The notes under the pieces are model-generated. The model made no database searches and was not told the DNA's origin. It saw only the letters and a list, made by a program, of their open reading frames with translations. The translations under genes and the position numbers were made by a program. 64,000 bases of DNA, taken from contig NZ_FQWS01000001.1 of assembly GCF_900129745.1 (NCBI RefSeq), forward strand, positions 682,001 through 746,000, read 5' to 3'. This stretch comes from Winogradskyella jejuensis. GTDB taxonomy: Bacteria; Bacteroidota; Bacteroidia; Flavobacteriales; Flavobacteriaceae. Each line of letters opens with the position of its first letter. The stretch's first letter is position 1. Below, one piece after another: positions 1-8,936 of the stretch.

Positions 1-1
1 T

Positions 2-544
2 GAGAAACAAATTACTCAACCTTACATAGAAGCTGTTACAAACTTTTTAAAATCGCACAGCGATAAATTGACTGTTTGCGATTTAGGTTGTGGTGATTTT
101 AATATTGGATGTCATTTGGTTAATTACTCCAAACACTATTTTGCCATTGACATTGTTGACGAATTAATTGAGCGAAACAAACAACTTTTTAAAGCTGAAA
201 ACTTAGAATTTCATTGCCTCGATATTTCAAAAGATAGTTTACCAAAAGCTGACTGTGTCATTTTAAGACAAGTACTTCAGCATTTATCAAATTCTGAAAT
301 TCAGGATATTTTGAAGAAGCTTTCAGACTATAAATACACTATCTTAACAGAGCATATTCCTGTTGGTAATTTTGAACCAAACAAAGATAAAATTGCTAGT
401 CAAGGCATCAGACTAAAACAAAATAGTGGTGTAGATATTTTGGCTGAGCCTTTTAATTTCAAGGTTAAATCTAGCCAGGTTTTGAATGAATTTGTTTTGA
501 GTGAAAAGAATGGTCGGATTGTGACGACGCTTTTTATTCTTTGA
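2..544 (+). CDS. Class I SAM-dependent methyltransferase (5' end outside window)
   Basis: The frame is open from the first base of the window and the first ATG-like codon (a TTG at 68) lies in the middle of the SAM-binding motif, so the true start is to the left and the gene is partial. Motif I reads VCDLGCGDFNIG, followed by an acidic strand-end (AIDIVDE) and a motif CVILRQVLQHLSN, all typical of the Rossmann-fold methyltransferases. No catalytic or substrate-specific element is visible, so the substrate is unknown. Codon use is like the neighbours. It is followed by a short palindromic spacer and then by a convergent gene. Confidence 0.7.
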   Translation, partial: EKQITQPYIEAVTNFLKSHSDKLTVCDLGCGDFNIGCHLVNYSKHYFAIDIVDELIERNKQLFKAENLEFHCLDISKDSLPKADCVILRQVLQHLSNSEIQDILKKLSDYKYTILTEHIPVGNFEPNKDKIASQGIRLKQNSGVDILAEPFNFKVKSSQVLNEFVLSEKNGRIVTTLFIL

Positions 545-548
545 TGAG

Positions 549-593
549 ATTCTGAAATACACTTCGGTCGAGCTCAGTGGAACAGTTCAGAAT
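549..593. repeat. Intergenic imperfect palindrome, repeat-like
   Basis: Between two convergent genes lies a 45-base segment whose ends, ATTCTGAA (549-556) and TTCAGAAT (586-593), are exact inverted copies, with a GC-richer centre than the surrounding DNA. The trailing AGAATGACAA resembles the end of the spacer element at 52445-52528. It may act as a bidirectional hairpin or be a copy of a dispersed intergenic repeat; only a genome-wide search would tell. Confidence 0.4.
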
Positions 594-600
594 GACAATA

Positions 601-1080
601 TTACTTAATCGGAATCCAAATCTCTTCGGCATTCACTTCATTCATCGGACTGTAACTCGGTGGTAAACGCTCAAAATGTGGGCGATTATCTAATTTAAAT
701 TCAGAATTTGGCAACCAAGTGGAATGGATGTATTGCCAAATCTTTATAAAATCAGGAATTGACCCTTTAAAATCAATTATCAAATATTTACCAGTATTAA
801 TAGTTAAAGTTTGCATGCCTTGAGGCACATCATCTAAATTCAATACTTCAACACCAATCCATTTTTCAAACGTTTCGGTTGGATTGAATTTAGAAAAATC
901 GAAGTGTTTATAATTCTGAAGCGATAACGTGTAATTGTCTTTTCTATTAGAAATTTCTCCTAATCTTGGCATAAATTGTTTTGCCAACCGCGGCGTTACC
1001 TGACTGATGTTTTGAAAATTAGCTTCAGCACTTAGACCAACAACATAAATATTATTCGTTTCTACTTGCCTGTACTTCAT
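601..1080 (-). CDS. GyrI/AraC-effector-binding-like domain protein
   Basis: A 159-residue stand-alone protein with no DNA-binding domain. The segment around VEVLNLDDVPQGMQTLTINTGKYLIIDFKGSIPDFIKIWQYIHSTWLPNSEF, and the later FERLPP, resemble the GyrI-like/bacterial transcription-activator effector-binding fold: a beta strand, then a helix with W-x-x-I-x-x-x-W-L, then an acidic end strand ending EIWIPIK. Such proteins bind small amphipathic ligands or are enzymes on them; the ligand here is unknown. Its start overlaps the end of the folK fusion gene by 29 bases, so the two are probably co-transcribed and translationally coupled. Confidence 0.65.
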   Translation of the reverse strand: MKYRQVETNNIYVVGLSAEANFQNISQVTPRLAKQFMPRLGEISNRKDNYTLSLQNYKHFDFSKFNPTETFEKWIGVEVLNLDDVPQGMQTLTINTGKYLIIDFKGSIPDFIKIWQYIHSTWLPNSEFKLDNRPHFERLPPSYSPMNEVNAEEIWIPIK

Positions 1081-2203
1081 TATTTATTTGATTTAAAATC
1101 CATAGATAGTCTTCACGATTTTTTACAAAATCACGCTCGGAAATATCAATGATTTTTACGTTTAAATCGGTTTGAGATTTTAAAAACTCTAGATAACCCG
1201 CATTGATTTTTTCAAGATAATCAGCTTTGATGTCGCTCTCGTATTTACGTCCGCGTTTTTTTATGTTTTTTTGAAGTCTTTCAGTATTCTGGTAGAGATA
1301 GACGTACAAATCTGGCCGAGCGATATCTTTATAGACTTGATAAAACAACTTTCTGTATAATCGAAACTCATCTTCTGGCAACGTTACTTTAGAGAAAATA
1401 AGTGATTTGTTCACATCATAATCGCTCACCATAAAATCTTTAAATAAATCGAGCTGCGATAAATCGTCACTAATTTGCTGATACCTATCCGCCAAAAAAG
1501 ACATTTCTAAAGTGAAAGCATAACGCTCTGGCTCTTTGTAGAATTTTGGTAAAAACGGGTTATCAGCGAAACGTTCTAAGATAAGTTTTGCATTAAAGTC
1601 CTGGGAGATTTTATTGGCTAAACTTGTTTTTCCGGCACCGATATTGCCTTCAATAGCTATGTAATTATAGTTACCAAACGCATAGTTTTTCTTAGGGTTT
1701 TTAAGCCAAATATTTATAGGTTCTATAGAAGAATCATCTCTACATTCTTCCAAAAGAGATTCGATAGTTTTATTTAAAATCGGATGTTCAAAATCCTTCA
1801 AAACATCTAATAAAGGCTGAAGGACAAATTTTCTATTCTGAATTTCGGGATGCGGAATAATTAAGCTCTTCTCCTTTATAATTTCAGAATCGTAAAACAG
1901 AATATCTAAATCTATCTCACGAGATTCGTAGCCAGAAGTTGTTTTTTTAGTACGTCCTAAATCGTTTTCTATAGCTTGAAGTGTTTTAAGAAGCGACTTT
2001 GGTTTTAGCTCTGTTTCTACTTTGACACAGGCGTTATAAAACGGCTCGCCATCAAATCCTAGCGCAGGTGTTTGGTAAACTTTAGACAGTTTTTTCACAG
2101 CACCAACTCTCTTAAATATAGCATCTACAGCAGATTGCAAGTATTGCAATTTGTTGCCTTTGTTGCTCCCGAGCGCTATATAAACTAATTTTAATGGTTT
2201 CAT
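1052..2203 (-). CDS. folK: FolK (HPPK) fused to deoxynucleoside kinase
   Basis: A two-domain enzyme of 383 residues. Residues 1-160 are 6-hydroxymethyl-7,8-dihydropterin pyrophosphokinase (folate synthesis), recognised by YIALGSNKGN near the N-terminus, REIDLDILFY at 95-104 and IPHP at 116-119. Residues 180-383 are a deoxynucleoside kinase with P-loop GNIGAGKT at 186-193 and a DRYQQ motif, which salvages deoxynucleosides to monophosphates. The joint at about 160-178 is a short linker with no stop, so this is one polypeptide. Fusions of this kind are known in Bacteroidota. It is divergent from the queuosine-precursor transporter gene. The kinase's preferred base (dA, dG or dT) cannot be read from sequence by eye. 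Confidence 0.92.
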   Translation of the reverse strand: MKPLKLVYIALGSNKGNKLQYLQSAVDAIFKRVGAVKKLSKVYQTPALGFDGEPFYNACVKVETELKPKSLLKTLQAIENDLGRTKKTTSGYESREIDLDILFYDSEIIKEKSLIIPHPEIQNRKFVLQPLLDVLKDFEHPILNKTIESLLEECRDDSSIEPINIWLKNPKKNYAFGNYNYIAIEGNIGAGKTSLANKISQDFNAKLILERFADNPFLPKFYKEPERYAFTLEMSFLADRYQQISDDLSQLDLFKDFMVSDYDVNKSLIFSKVTLPEDEFRLYRKLFYQVYKDIARPDLYVYLYQNTERLQKNIKKRGRKYESDIKADYLEKINAGYLEFLKSQTDLNVKIIDISERDFVKNREDYLWILNQINNEVQASRNE

Positions 2204-2274
2204 TGAATGCCCAAAATAACTAAAAGATATATTAATAGATTATCTTTACTTCAACTATTTATTAACGAATTTTA

Positions 2275-2979
2275 ATGCAGTTAAAAGACAAGCTTCTTGC
2301 ACAACGCATCTACCTTTTTTTAGGTGCCTTATTTATTACCTCATTGGTAGTTTCAAATCTAATTTTTCAGAAGTTTTTTTACTGGTATCCTGTAGATATT
2401 GAAATTTTTGGGTCGAAATTATTTGAGATTTCTGTGGGAATTTTACCGTATCCCATTACCTTTTTAATTACAGATTTAATTAGTGAGATTTACGGAAAAA
2501 AGCGAGCTAATGATGTTGTAGTTGCAGGAATTTTTGCTTCACTTTTTTCTGTAGGTATTATTTTAGTGGCCGACTATGTACCCGCTTTAGAAAAATCACC
2601 GCTCAACGACAATACCTTTAATAACGTTTTTAGCAAAACAATTGTAGCTGTTGGCTCAAGTATGTTTGCTTACCTCTTTGCACAGTTTATAGATATTAAA
2701 ATTTACCACTTCTGGAAAAATCTTACCAAAGGCAAACACTTGTGGTTGCGTAATAATTTTAGCACTTGGCTCTCGCAGTTTGTAGATACCTTATCAATAA
2801 TCACCTTGCTTTGTTATTTTAAGGTTTTACCATGGTCGAGCTTTCAAGGTTTACTTATTAGCGGGTTTTTATTTAAAGTACTTGTTGCCTTTTTAGATAC
2901 ACCATTTTTATATTTAGGAGTGTATCTCTTCCGCAAACGTTTTAAACTTAGCGTTAATGAGGAAATAAATCTTGCATAA
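2275..2979 (+). CDS. Queuosine precursor transporter (VUT/YhhQ family)
   Basis: A 234-residue integral membrane protein with about six hydrophobic segments. The pattern of the YhhQ/VUT family is visible: an N-terminal helix with TSLVVSNLIFQKF, then GILPYPITFLITDLISEIYGKKRAND, and later WLRNNFSTWLSQFVDTL. Family members import 7-cyano-7-deazaguanine or related queuosine precursors for tRNA modification. It starts from the ATG at 2275, 71 bases from the divergent folK fusion. The specific substrate is inferred from family membership only. Confidence 0.85.
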   Translation: MQLKDKLLAQRIYLFLGALFITSLVVSNLIFQKFFYWYPVDIEIFGSKLFEISVGILPYPITFLITDLISEIYGKKRANDVVVAGIFASLFSVGIILVADYVPALEKSPLNDNTFNNVFSKTIVAVGSSMFAYLFAQFIDIKIYHFWKNLTKGKHLWLRNNFSTWLSQFVDTLSIITLLCYFKVLPWSSFQGLLISGFLFKVLVAFLDTPFLYLGVYLFRKRFKLSVNEEINLA

Positions 2980-3086
2980 GCGCAAAAACAAATCCTAAAT
3001 TCTTCCTAATCTTGTGGTGCAAATAGCGTATTGGTGCTAATTTTTCGTACTATATTATAGCTACTGCTATCAAATCAAAAAATAAA

Positions 3087-5723
3087 ATGAAAAAAATATT
3101 CAAAATACTTGGCATTTTAGTTGCCATATTTCTCGTAATACTTATTAGTGTTCCGTTTTTTTTAGAATCGAAGATTGATACAATCGTCCAAAACTATGCG
3201 GATAAAAATCTAAAGGCAGAACTTAGTTTTGATGATATTAGCCTAAGCTTAATTAGTAGCTTCCCTAAGGCAGAAATTAGTATTGATAACTTAAAGATTG
3301 TTACTCAAGCTCCTTTTGAAAACGAAACGCTGGCAGCTGCTAAGTCCCTTTCTTTTGAAATGCCTATAAAAGAGTTGCTTAAAGGCTCTGAAGAACCTTT
3401 GACTGTTAACGAAATTATCGCCGACGAATTATTATTAACACTTAAAACTAACGCCTCAGGCAATGTTAACTATGATATTGTAAAAGAGACTAACGAAACT
3501 TCGGAAAGCTCAAATAGTGAAACTTCTTCAGATGCGTTTAGCTTCGATATAGAACATTACGAGATTAATAACAGTGCCTTTACCTATATCGACGAAACTA
3601 CTAATACAAAATTTTTCGCAACAGAGATTAATCATACAGGTAATGGAATTTTTTCTGGTAATACTTCAGAATTAGACACTAAAACCGATGTAAAAATCAG
3701 TTTATCTTCCGAAGATTCGGAGTACCTCACAAATAATCTAATAAAATTAGATGCGTTAATCGATTTAGACTTAGAGGAAAACAAATACACATTTAAGGAT
3801 AATAAAGGGTTTATTAATGCACTTCCTTTAGAGTTTCAAGGTTATGTTCAATTGGTAGAAAAAGGACAAGAGATAGACATCAGCTTTAAAAATCCCGAGT
3901 CGTCCTTTAAAGACTTTTTAGCTGTTATTCCTAAAACTTACACCAAAGATATAGCCAATGTTGAAACCACTGGTGAATTTGCAGTAAACGGTATAATTAA
4001 AGGCTTAGTTTCTGAAGAAACTATCCCAACATTAGATATTAAAATCAATTCTAAAAACGCTTCTTTTAAGTATCCGCAGTTACCAAAACGTGTAGAAAAC
4101 ATCGTTATTGACGCTTCAGTAAAAAACACAACAGGAAACGTTGATGACACTTATTTAGACATAAATAAACTCAATTTTAAGATTGATGAAGATGTTTTTA
4201 AATCCGAAGCACATATTAAAAACCTAACCAAAAACATTTTGGTCAATGCTGACCTAGATGGCGTACTTAATTTGGCAAACATCACAAAGGCTTATCCTGT
4301 TGAGCTAGAGAATCAATTAAGTGGCATACTTAAAGGCAAGCTAAATACGTCTTTTGATATGGATGCGATAGAGACCAATGCCTATCAACGTATAAAAAAT
4401 AACGGCACAGTCTCTGTAACTGATTTTATTTTCTCGTCTGAAGATATAGTAAATCCCATACAAATAAATACCGCTGACATGAGCTTTAAGCCTGGTATGG
4501 TGACCTTAAATAAATTTGAAGCTTTAACAGGGAAAAGCGACTTGTATGCTAAAGGAGTTATTAATAATCTTCTTGGCTTTTTACTAAGTGATAAAAAATT
4601 GCAAGGTGATTTTAAAGTAACATCGAACAACTTTGTGATTTCAGATTTTATGGTTGAAGATGAAACAGCTTCAGAAACTTCAAATAAAACCACTTCCAAT
4701 TCTGAGTCCTTGAAAATTCCTGACTTTTTAGACTGTGTTATTTACGCCAATGCCCAAAATGTGGTTTACGATAATCTCAATCTAAAAAATGTTAGCGGAA
4801 GACTCAAAATTAAGGACCAAAACGCCAATTTAAGCAACATGACTACAGATTTATTTGATGGCAAACTAGGCATCTCTGGTAACGTATCGACAAAAGACAC
4901 CAAGCCTAAGTTTGATATGGAATTGGCTATGCAGCAGTTTGACGTTTCCAAATCTTTTAAAGAATTAGAGTTGTTAAAAGCTTTAGCGCCTATTGCCAAA
5001 GTTGTACAAGGTAAACTCAACTCTACTATAAAATTAAATGGGCTTTTGGATGAAAACTTTTCGCCAGACTTAAGTACAATTTCTGGTGATGCTTTGGCTG
5101 AATTATTAACGACAAAGCTATCTACTTCGCAAAGTAAAATTCTTGAAGGATTAGATTCTAAATTCAATTTTATTGATTTTAATAAACTTGATTTAAAGGA
5201 CTTAAAAACCAAATTGAGTTTTGAAAATGGTCAGGTTTCGGTAAAACCTTTCACTATAACCTATAAAGATATTCCTATTGAAATTTCGGGCACACACAGC
5301 TTTTCTAACACTATGAATTACAATGCGGTTTTACAAGTTCCTGCGAAGTATTTGGGTTCTGACGTAAATAGTTTGATTGCAAAAATTAATGATAATGATG
5401 TGAATAAAATCACCATTCCTGTTACTGCAAATATTGGAGGCACATTTACAAATCCAGATATTAAAACCGATTTATCAAGCGGCGTTGCCAACCTTACAAA
5501 ACAACTTATTGAAATTCAGAAACAAAAGCTAATAGACAAAGGCTCGGATAAAGTGAATGACTTACTAGGTGGAATTTTAGGCGGAACTACTAAACCAAAA
5601 GACTCAACAAAAGTAGATTCTTCTAACACAAAAGCTAATGACCCTGTAAAAGAAGGTGTAAAAAATATCTTAGGCGGAATTCTAAAAAAGAAGAAAAAAC
5701 CACAAGATTCGACTAAAAATTGA
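3087..5723 (+). CDS. AsmA-like family envelope protein
   Basis: An 878-residue protein with one N-terminal membrane anchor (about residues 5-27, ILGILVAIFLVILISVPFFL) followed by a long, largely beta-strand periplasmic region and a C-terminal stretch of the AsmA_2 type (about residues 540-800). The tail (about 815-878) is low complexity: repeated LLGGILGG / ILGGILKKKKK and KDSTK segments. AsmA-like proteins are large inner-membrane-anchored bridges linked to lipid transport and outer-membrane homeostasis. The cargo here is not known. It stands alone between the transporter and the sigma factor gene. Confidence 0.82.
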   Translation: MKKIFKILGILVAIFLVILISVPFFLESKIDTIVQNYADKNLKAELSFDDISLSLISSFPKAEISIDNLKIVTQAPFENETLAAAKSLSFEMPIKELLKGSEEPLTVNEIIADELLLTLKTNASGNVNYDIVKETNETSESSNSETSSDAFSFDIEHYEINNSAFTYIDETTNTKFFATEINHTGNGIFSGNTSELDTKTDVKISLSSEDSEYLTNNLIKLDALIDLDLEENKYTFKDNKGFINALPLEFQGYVQLVEKGQEIDISFKNPESSFKDFLAVIPKTYTKDIANVETTGEFAVNGIIKGLVSEETIPTLDIKINSKNASFKYPQLPKRVENIVIDASVKNTTGNVDDTYLDINKLNFKIDEDVFKSEAHIKNLTKNILVNADLDGVLNLANITKAYPVELENQLSGILKGKLNTSFDMDAIETNAYQRIKNNGTVSVTDFIFSSEDIVNPIQINTADMSFKPGMVTLNKFEALTGKSDLYAKGVINNLLGFLLSDKKLQGDFKVTSNNFVISDFMVEDETASETSNKTTSNSESLKIPDFLDCVIYANAQNVVYDNLNLKNVSGRLKIKDQNANLSNMTTDLFDGKLGISGNVSTKDTKPKFDMELAMQQFDVSKSFKELELLKALAPIAKVVQGKLNSTIKLNGLLDENFSPDLSTISGDALAELLTTKLSTSQSKILEGLDSKFNFIDFNKLDLKDLKTKLSFENGQVSVKPFTITYKDIPIEISGTHSFSNTMNYNAVLQVPAKYLGSDVNSLIAKINDNDVNKITIPVTANIGGTFTNPDIKTDLSSGVANLTKQLIEIQKQKLIDKGSDKVNDLLGGILGGTTKPKDSTKVDSSNTKANDPVKEGVKNILGGILKKKKKPQDSTKN

Positions 5724-5828
5724 TGATTTTCACTCATTTTTAATCAAAAATCGTTAAAAAAGCCTAATTTTTTGGAATTGTCGATTATTGTAGTATGTTA
5801 TTAGATGTAATAATTCTAAAAACATCGT

Positions 5829-6692
5829 ATGAGGCAATTAAAGATTACTAAACAAGTAACCAACAGAGAAGAAAAATCATTAGACAAATATTTACAAGAC
5901 ATTAGTAAAATACCTCTAATAACCGCGGAAGAAGAAGTTGAACTTGCACAACAAATTAAAAAAGGTAGTCAGATTGCCCTAGATAAGTTAACAAAATCTA
6001 ATCTCAGATTTGTTGTATCAGTAGCTAAGCAATATCAAAATCAGGGATTGAAACTTCCAGATTTAATTAATGAAGGTAATGCGGGTCTTGTAAAAGCGGC
6101 TAAACGCTTTGATGAAACTAGAGGATTTAAGTTTATCTCTTACGCCGTTTGGTGGATAAGGCAATCTATACTTCAAGCGTTAGCAGAACAGTCAAGAATT
6201 GTTAGACTACCCTTAAACAAAATAGGTACTATTAATAAGATTAGAAAAGCTCATGCCTATCTAGAGCAAGTAAATCAGCGACCACCGAATGCCGAAGAGA
6301 TTGCTCGAGAACTAGATATGAGTATTAGAGAAGTAAAATCCTCTATGAAGAATTCTGGAAGACACCTGTCAATGGATGCGCCACTAAAAGCTGATGAAGA
6401 TTTTAGCCTTTACGATGTTGTATCTCAAAAAGATTCTCCTAAACCCGATAAAAGTTTAATGGCCGAATCTCTAAATACGGAGATAGAACGGGCACTAAAT
6501 ACACTTCCTCAAAAAGAAAGTCAAGTTATAAAAATGTGCTATGGTATTGGAGAGAAACATCCTATGACATTAGAAGAAATTGGGCAAGCCTTTGATTTAA
6601 CCAGAGAACGCATAAGACAAATTAGAGAAAAAGGAATTCGTCGTCTAAGGCAGACAAGTAGAAATAAAGTTTTGAGAACTTATTTAGGGTAG
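5829..6692 (+). CDS. rpoD: Primary RNA polymerase sigma factor RpoD/SigA
   Basis: A 287-residue sigma-70 protein, the usual length for the Bacteroidota housekeeping sigma factor, which lacks region 1.1. Region 1.2 begins at [15 protein letters not shown] (about 17-31). Region 2.3/2.4 is [20 protein letters not shown] (98-117), which melts and reads the -7 element. The region 4.2 helix-turn-helix is [20 protein letters not shown] (from about 247). The TAnnTTTG boxes found elsewhere in this window fit what this clade's sigma factor recognises. The bS21 gene follows in the same direction. Confidence 0.96.
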   Translation: MRQLKITKQVTNREEKSLDKYLQDISKIPLITAEEEVELAQQIKKGSQIALDKLTKSNLRFVVSVAKQYQNQGLKLPDLINEGNAGLVKAAKRFDETRGFKFISYAVWWIRQSILQALAEQSRIVRLPLNKIGTINKIRKAHAYLEQVNQRPPNAEEIARELDMSIREVKSSMKNSGRHLSMDAPLKADEDFSLYDVVSQKDSPKPDKSLMAESLNTEIERALNTLPQKESQVIKMCYGIGEKHPMTLEEIGQAFDLTRERIRQIREKGIRRLRQTSRNKVLRTYLG

Positions 6693-6749
6693 AACGCTCA
6701 TTTTGAGGAAAAAAAAGCACATTTTTAAAGCTAGTTTAAAAAGTTGTGT

Positions 6750-6757
6750 TATCTTTG
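6750..6757 (+). promoter_or_regulatory. -7 promoter box (TATCTTTG) for rpsU
   Basis: TATCTTTG matches the Bacteroidota -7 consensus TAnnTTTG, 37 bases before the ATG at 6795. No clear TTG lies at the -33 spacing. Its position inside the longer open frame that begins at 6744 argues that translation starts at 6795, not 6744. Confidence 0.6.
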
Positions 6758-6794
6758 CACACTCTTTAGTAAAATAGACAATATAAAACACGAT

Positions 6795-6989
6795 ATGATT
6801 AAAATAGAAATCAAAGAAGGCGAAAACATTGAAAGAGCTCTTAAAAGATATAAGCGTAAGCACAGAAATGTACAGATTATGCAAAACTTAAGAGAGTCTC
6901 GTTATTTTACAAAGCCTTCTGTAAAACGTAGAAGAGAAATCCAAAAAGCTGAGTATATTCAAGGCTTAAGAGATGCTGAAAACATATAA
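6795..6989 (+). CDS. rpsU: 30S ribosomal protein bS21
   Basis: A 64-residue basic protein beginning MIKIEIKEGENIERALKRYKR, with the typical bS21 middle and a KPSVKRRREIQKAEY tail. The frame is open further upstream, but the family start and the promoter box at 6750-6757 fix the ATG at 6795. In Flavobacterium bS21 helps to hide the anti-Shine-Dalgarno sequence of 16S rRNA. No Shine-Dalgarno sequence is visible in the 20 bases before this ATG (they are A/T and AC only), see findings. A strong terminator follows 17 bases after the stop. Confidence 0.95.
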   Translation: MIKIEIKEGENIERALKRYKRKHRNVQIMQNLRESRYFTKPSVKRRREIQKAEYIQGLRDAENI

Positions 6990-7006
6990 GTTTTTAAATA
7001 TAAATT

Positions 7007-7037
7007 AAAAAAAGCGACTAGATTAGTCGCTTTTTTT
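7007..7037. terminator. Bidirectional intrinsic terminator after rpsU
   Basis: A perfect 14-base-pair stem with a 3-base loop: A-run plus GCGACTA, loop GAT, TAGTCGC plus T-run. It has T-tracts on both strands and sits between the convergent rpsU and the small membrane-protein gene, so it can end both transcripts. Confidence 0.9.
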
Positions 7038-7065
7038 GTGTCTAAAGTTGTCTAATACAACTTAC

Positions 7066-7332
7066 TCACAACCTTAATTTTTCTTCTTCATTTTGTGCTT
7101 TTACCTCTACAGGTTGTATAGGTCTATCTTCATAAAAATGCTCAAAGGTCTTGTCAGTTTTGTAATCATCTGTTAGTACTTTGTATACCATAACTACGAC
7201 TAAGATTTGCCCTAACACCGTTAAATAAAACACCCAATTAAACGGAAAATCCATAGCACACATAATCGTTATTGTAACTAATAAAAGTGTAGTTACAAAG
7301 ACATAAACCATTGGAGAAATTTTCTTCATCAT
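7066..7332 (-). CDS. Small two-helix membrane protein of unknown function
   Basis: An 88-residue protein with two predicted membrane helices: about residues 8-28 (MVYVFVTTLLLVTITIMCAM) and 33-53 (WVFYLTVLGQILVVVMVYKVL). A charged cytoplasmic-looking tail (DDYKTDKTFEHFYED onward) follows. I do not recognise a named family. It is monocistronic by position, convergent with rpsU and divergent from the LysE gene about 100 bases away. The pattern resembles many conserved small inner-membrane proteins in flavobacteria, but nothing in it points to a role. Confidence 0.7.
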   Translation of the reverse strand: MMKKISPMVYVFVTTLLLVTITIMCAMDFPFNWVFYLTVLGQILVVVMVYKVLTDDYKTDKTFEHFYEDRPIQPVEVKAQNEEEKLRL

Positions 7333-7433
7333 AACTTTTTGTCTAATTTAATTTAAAAAAAGTTAAACAAAAATTCTTTAACGCATTTATAACATCCTTG
7401 TAAGGTTTATAAACATTACTCTACAAATGCCCT

Positions 7434-8063
7434 ATGATACTTATATATGTTTTAATAGGAATAGTCACGTCAGTGGTTGGTGCATTACCGCTGGGCGCTT
7501 CAAATATTGTTGTGATTAATACCACAATTAAGCAAAACCTACAACAAGCTATGAAAATAGCAATTACTGCTGGTGTTGCAGAAGTCGTACTATCTTTTTA
7601 TGCTTTAAACTACAATATGCTCGTTAAAGATTTCTTTTCAAGTAATCAATGGTTACAAGTCTTAATAGCACTATTATTGTTGGGCATTGGAAGTTTGCTG
7701 TTTTTTAAAAAACAACAAACAAAATCAAAGACTATAAACAAACAATCTCTTTTTAAATCAAAATATGCTACTGGATTTTTATTAGGGTTACTAAATCCTC
7801 CTGTACTTGTCTATTGGCTTTTGGTGTATGGGATTATTAACAGCAATGTTGTTATGTTATCTACAACCTCTTCTGCTACAGTTCTTATTTTATTTTTCCT
7901 AGGTGTTTATATAGGTAAAGTTTTTACACTTTATATCTATGGTCGGTTCAGTATTTTTATGCAACAACGTTTTAAGAATGTTAACCTTTTAATCAATAAA
8001 GTTACAGGCTCATTATTGTTTACCGTAGGTATCTTTCAGTTTGTAAAAATCTATTTTATCTAA
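7434..8063 (+). CDS. LysE-family amino acid exporter
   Basis: A 209-residue membrane protein with six hydrophobic segments. The start has the family's G-x-x-x-S-x-x-P-G-like element, here VVGALPLGASNIVVINTT, and the second half carries GFLLGLLNPPVLVYWLLVYG, the conserved N-P segment of LysE/RhtB translocators. Family members export amino acids or related compounds; the substrate cannot be inferred. The stop overlaps the end of the convergent DUF2797 gene by 4 bases. Confidence 0.82.
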   Translation: MILIYVLIGIVTSVVGALPLGASNIVVINTTIKQNLQQAMKIAITAGVAEVVLSFYALNYNMLVKDFFSSNQWLQVLIALLLLGIGSLLFFKKQQTKSKTINKQSLFKSKYATGFLLGLLNPPVLVYWLLVYGIINSNVVMLSTTSSATVLILFFLGVYIGKVFTLYIYGRFSIFMQQRFKNVNLLINKVTGSLLFTVGIFQFVKIYFI

Positions 8064-8851
8064 ATTCCTATTTCTACAACCAAACCTTCGTTAGCACGAA
8101 TATTGAATACTGTATTGTCTTCAAAAATAAGATACTGCCCCTTTACGCCAACCAACTTACCGGAATAACTTCCCTCTTTTTTTAGGTTCAAGCTCTTTGG
8201 CTTTTCGGGATATTGATGTACAGGAAACTTAAGATGTGTTTCTTCATTATGCGCAATAAAATAATCTTTTGCTTCAGATGGAATATAAGCCTTAAGTCGC
8301 TCTCGCCATTCTTTTAGATTTTCGTCTTCAACATCATTCTTTAGCATTTTCCGCCAGTTGGTTTTGTCTGCAACATAATCTTTTAATGCAACTTCTGTAA
8401 TTCCTGCCAGGTAACGGTTAGGGACTTCAACAATCTCAATAGCTTCATGGGCGCCTTGGTCAATCCAACGTGTTGGTACTTGTACTTTACGTGTTACACC
8501 TACTTTTACATTACTAGAGTTGGCTAAATACACAATATGGGGTTGCAGTTGTACTTTTTTTTCGTACTTCAAATCACGGTCCTCTTTTCCTAAATGCGCT
8601 GTACTTAATTCAGGTCGCATAATCCAATCACCAGCATTTGGTGTATCAAAAAAGCAGCTTTTACAAAATCCTTGACGGTAAATTTCTTTGTTCAGATGGC
8701 AGTTAAGACATTCCTCACCAACAAACTTCATCTGTATATTTTTATCAAGTAGCTGGTTCACATGGATAAAGTCGTTTTTAAAAACTAAATAATACTGAAT
8801 TGGGTCTTTAAACTCAGTTTGCATTTTAGTGAGTACTCCTGTATATATCAT
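8060..8851 (-). CDS. DUF2797 domain protein
   Basis: A 263-residue cytoplasmic protein. Four cysteines in two pairs, C48-x2-C51 and C63-x2-C66, form a probable zinc site. The conserved region of the family follows: HIVYLANSSNVKVGVTRKVQVPTRWIDQGA, then EVPNRYLAGITEVALKDYVADKTNWRKML. The latter segment resembles a GIY-YIG-like small-fold core, but I would not assign nuclease activity. The C-terminal 40 residues form a small beta domain. It is divergent from the GH3 gene. The function of the family is not established. Confidence 0.8.
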   Translation of the reverse strand: MIYTGVLTKMQTEFKDPIQYYLVFKNDFIHVNQLLDKNIQMKFVGEECLNCHLNKEIYRQGFCKSCFFDTPNAGDWIMRPELSTAHLGKEDRDLKYEKKVQLQPHIVYLANSSNVKVGVTRKVQVPTRWIDQGAHEAIEIVEVPNRYLAGITEVALKDYVADKTNWRKMLKNDVEDENLKEWRERLKAYIPSEAKDYFIAHNEETHLKFPVHQYPEKPKSLNLKKEGSYSGKLVGVKGQYLIFEDNTVFNIRANEGLVVEIGI

Positions 8852-8893
8852 TCTGAAATTTTATTACTTTTAGGACACCAATAAACAACTAAC

Positions 8894-8901
8894 TATTTTT
8901 G
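8894..8901 (+). promoter_or_regulatory. -7 promoter box (TATTTTTG) for the GH3 gene
   Basis: TATTTTTG matches TAnnTTTG, 35 bases before the ATG at 8937. Transcription would start about 7 bases further on, inside the palindrome at 8908-8920. Confidence 0.55.
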
Positions 8902-8907
8902 CCTAAT

Positions 8908-8920
8908 GCCGATTATCGGC
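8908..8920. promoter_or_regulatory. Operator-like palindrome at the predicted GH3 transcription start
   Basis: GCCGAT-T-ATCGGC is a perfect inverted repeat with one central base, GC-richer than the DNA around it, lying just after the -7 box. A regulator bound there would block initiation; alternatively it is a tiny hairpin at the mRNA 5' end. No regulator gene is adjacent. Confidence 0.35.
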
Positions 8921-8936
8921 TAAAGATAACTATTCC

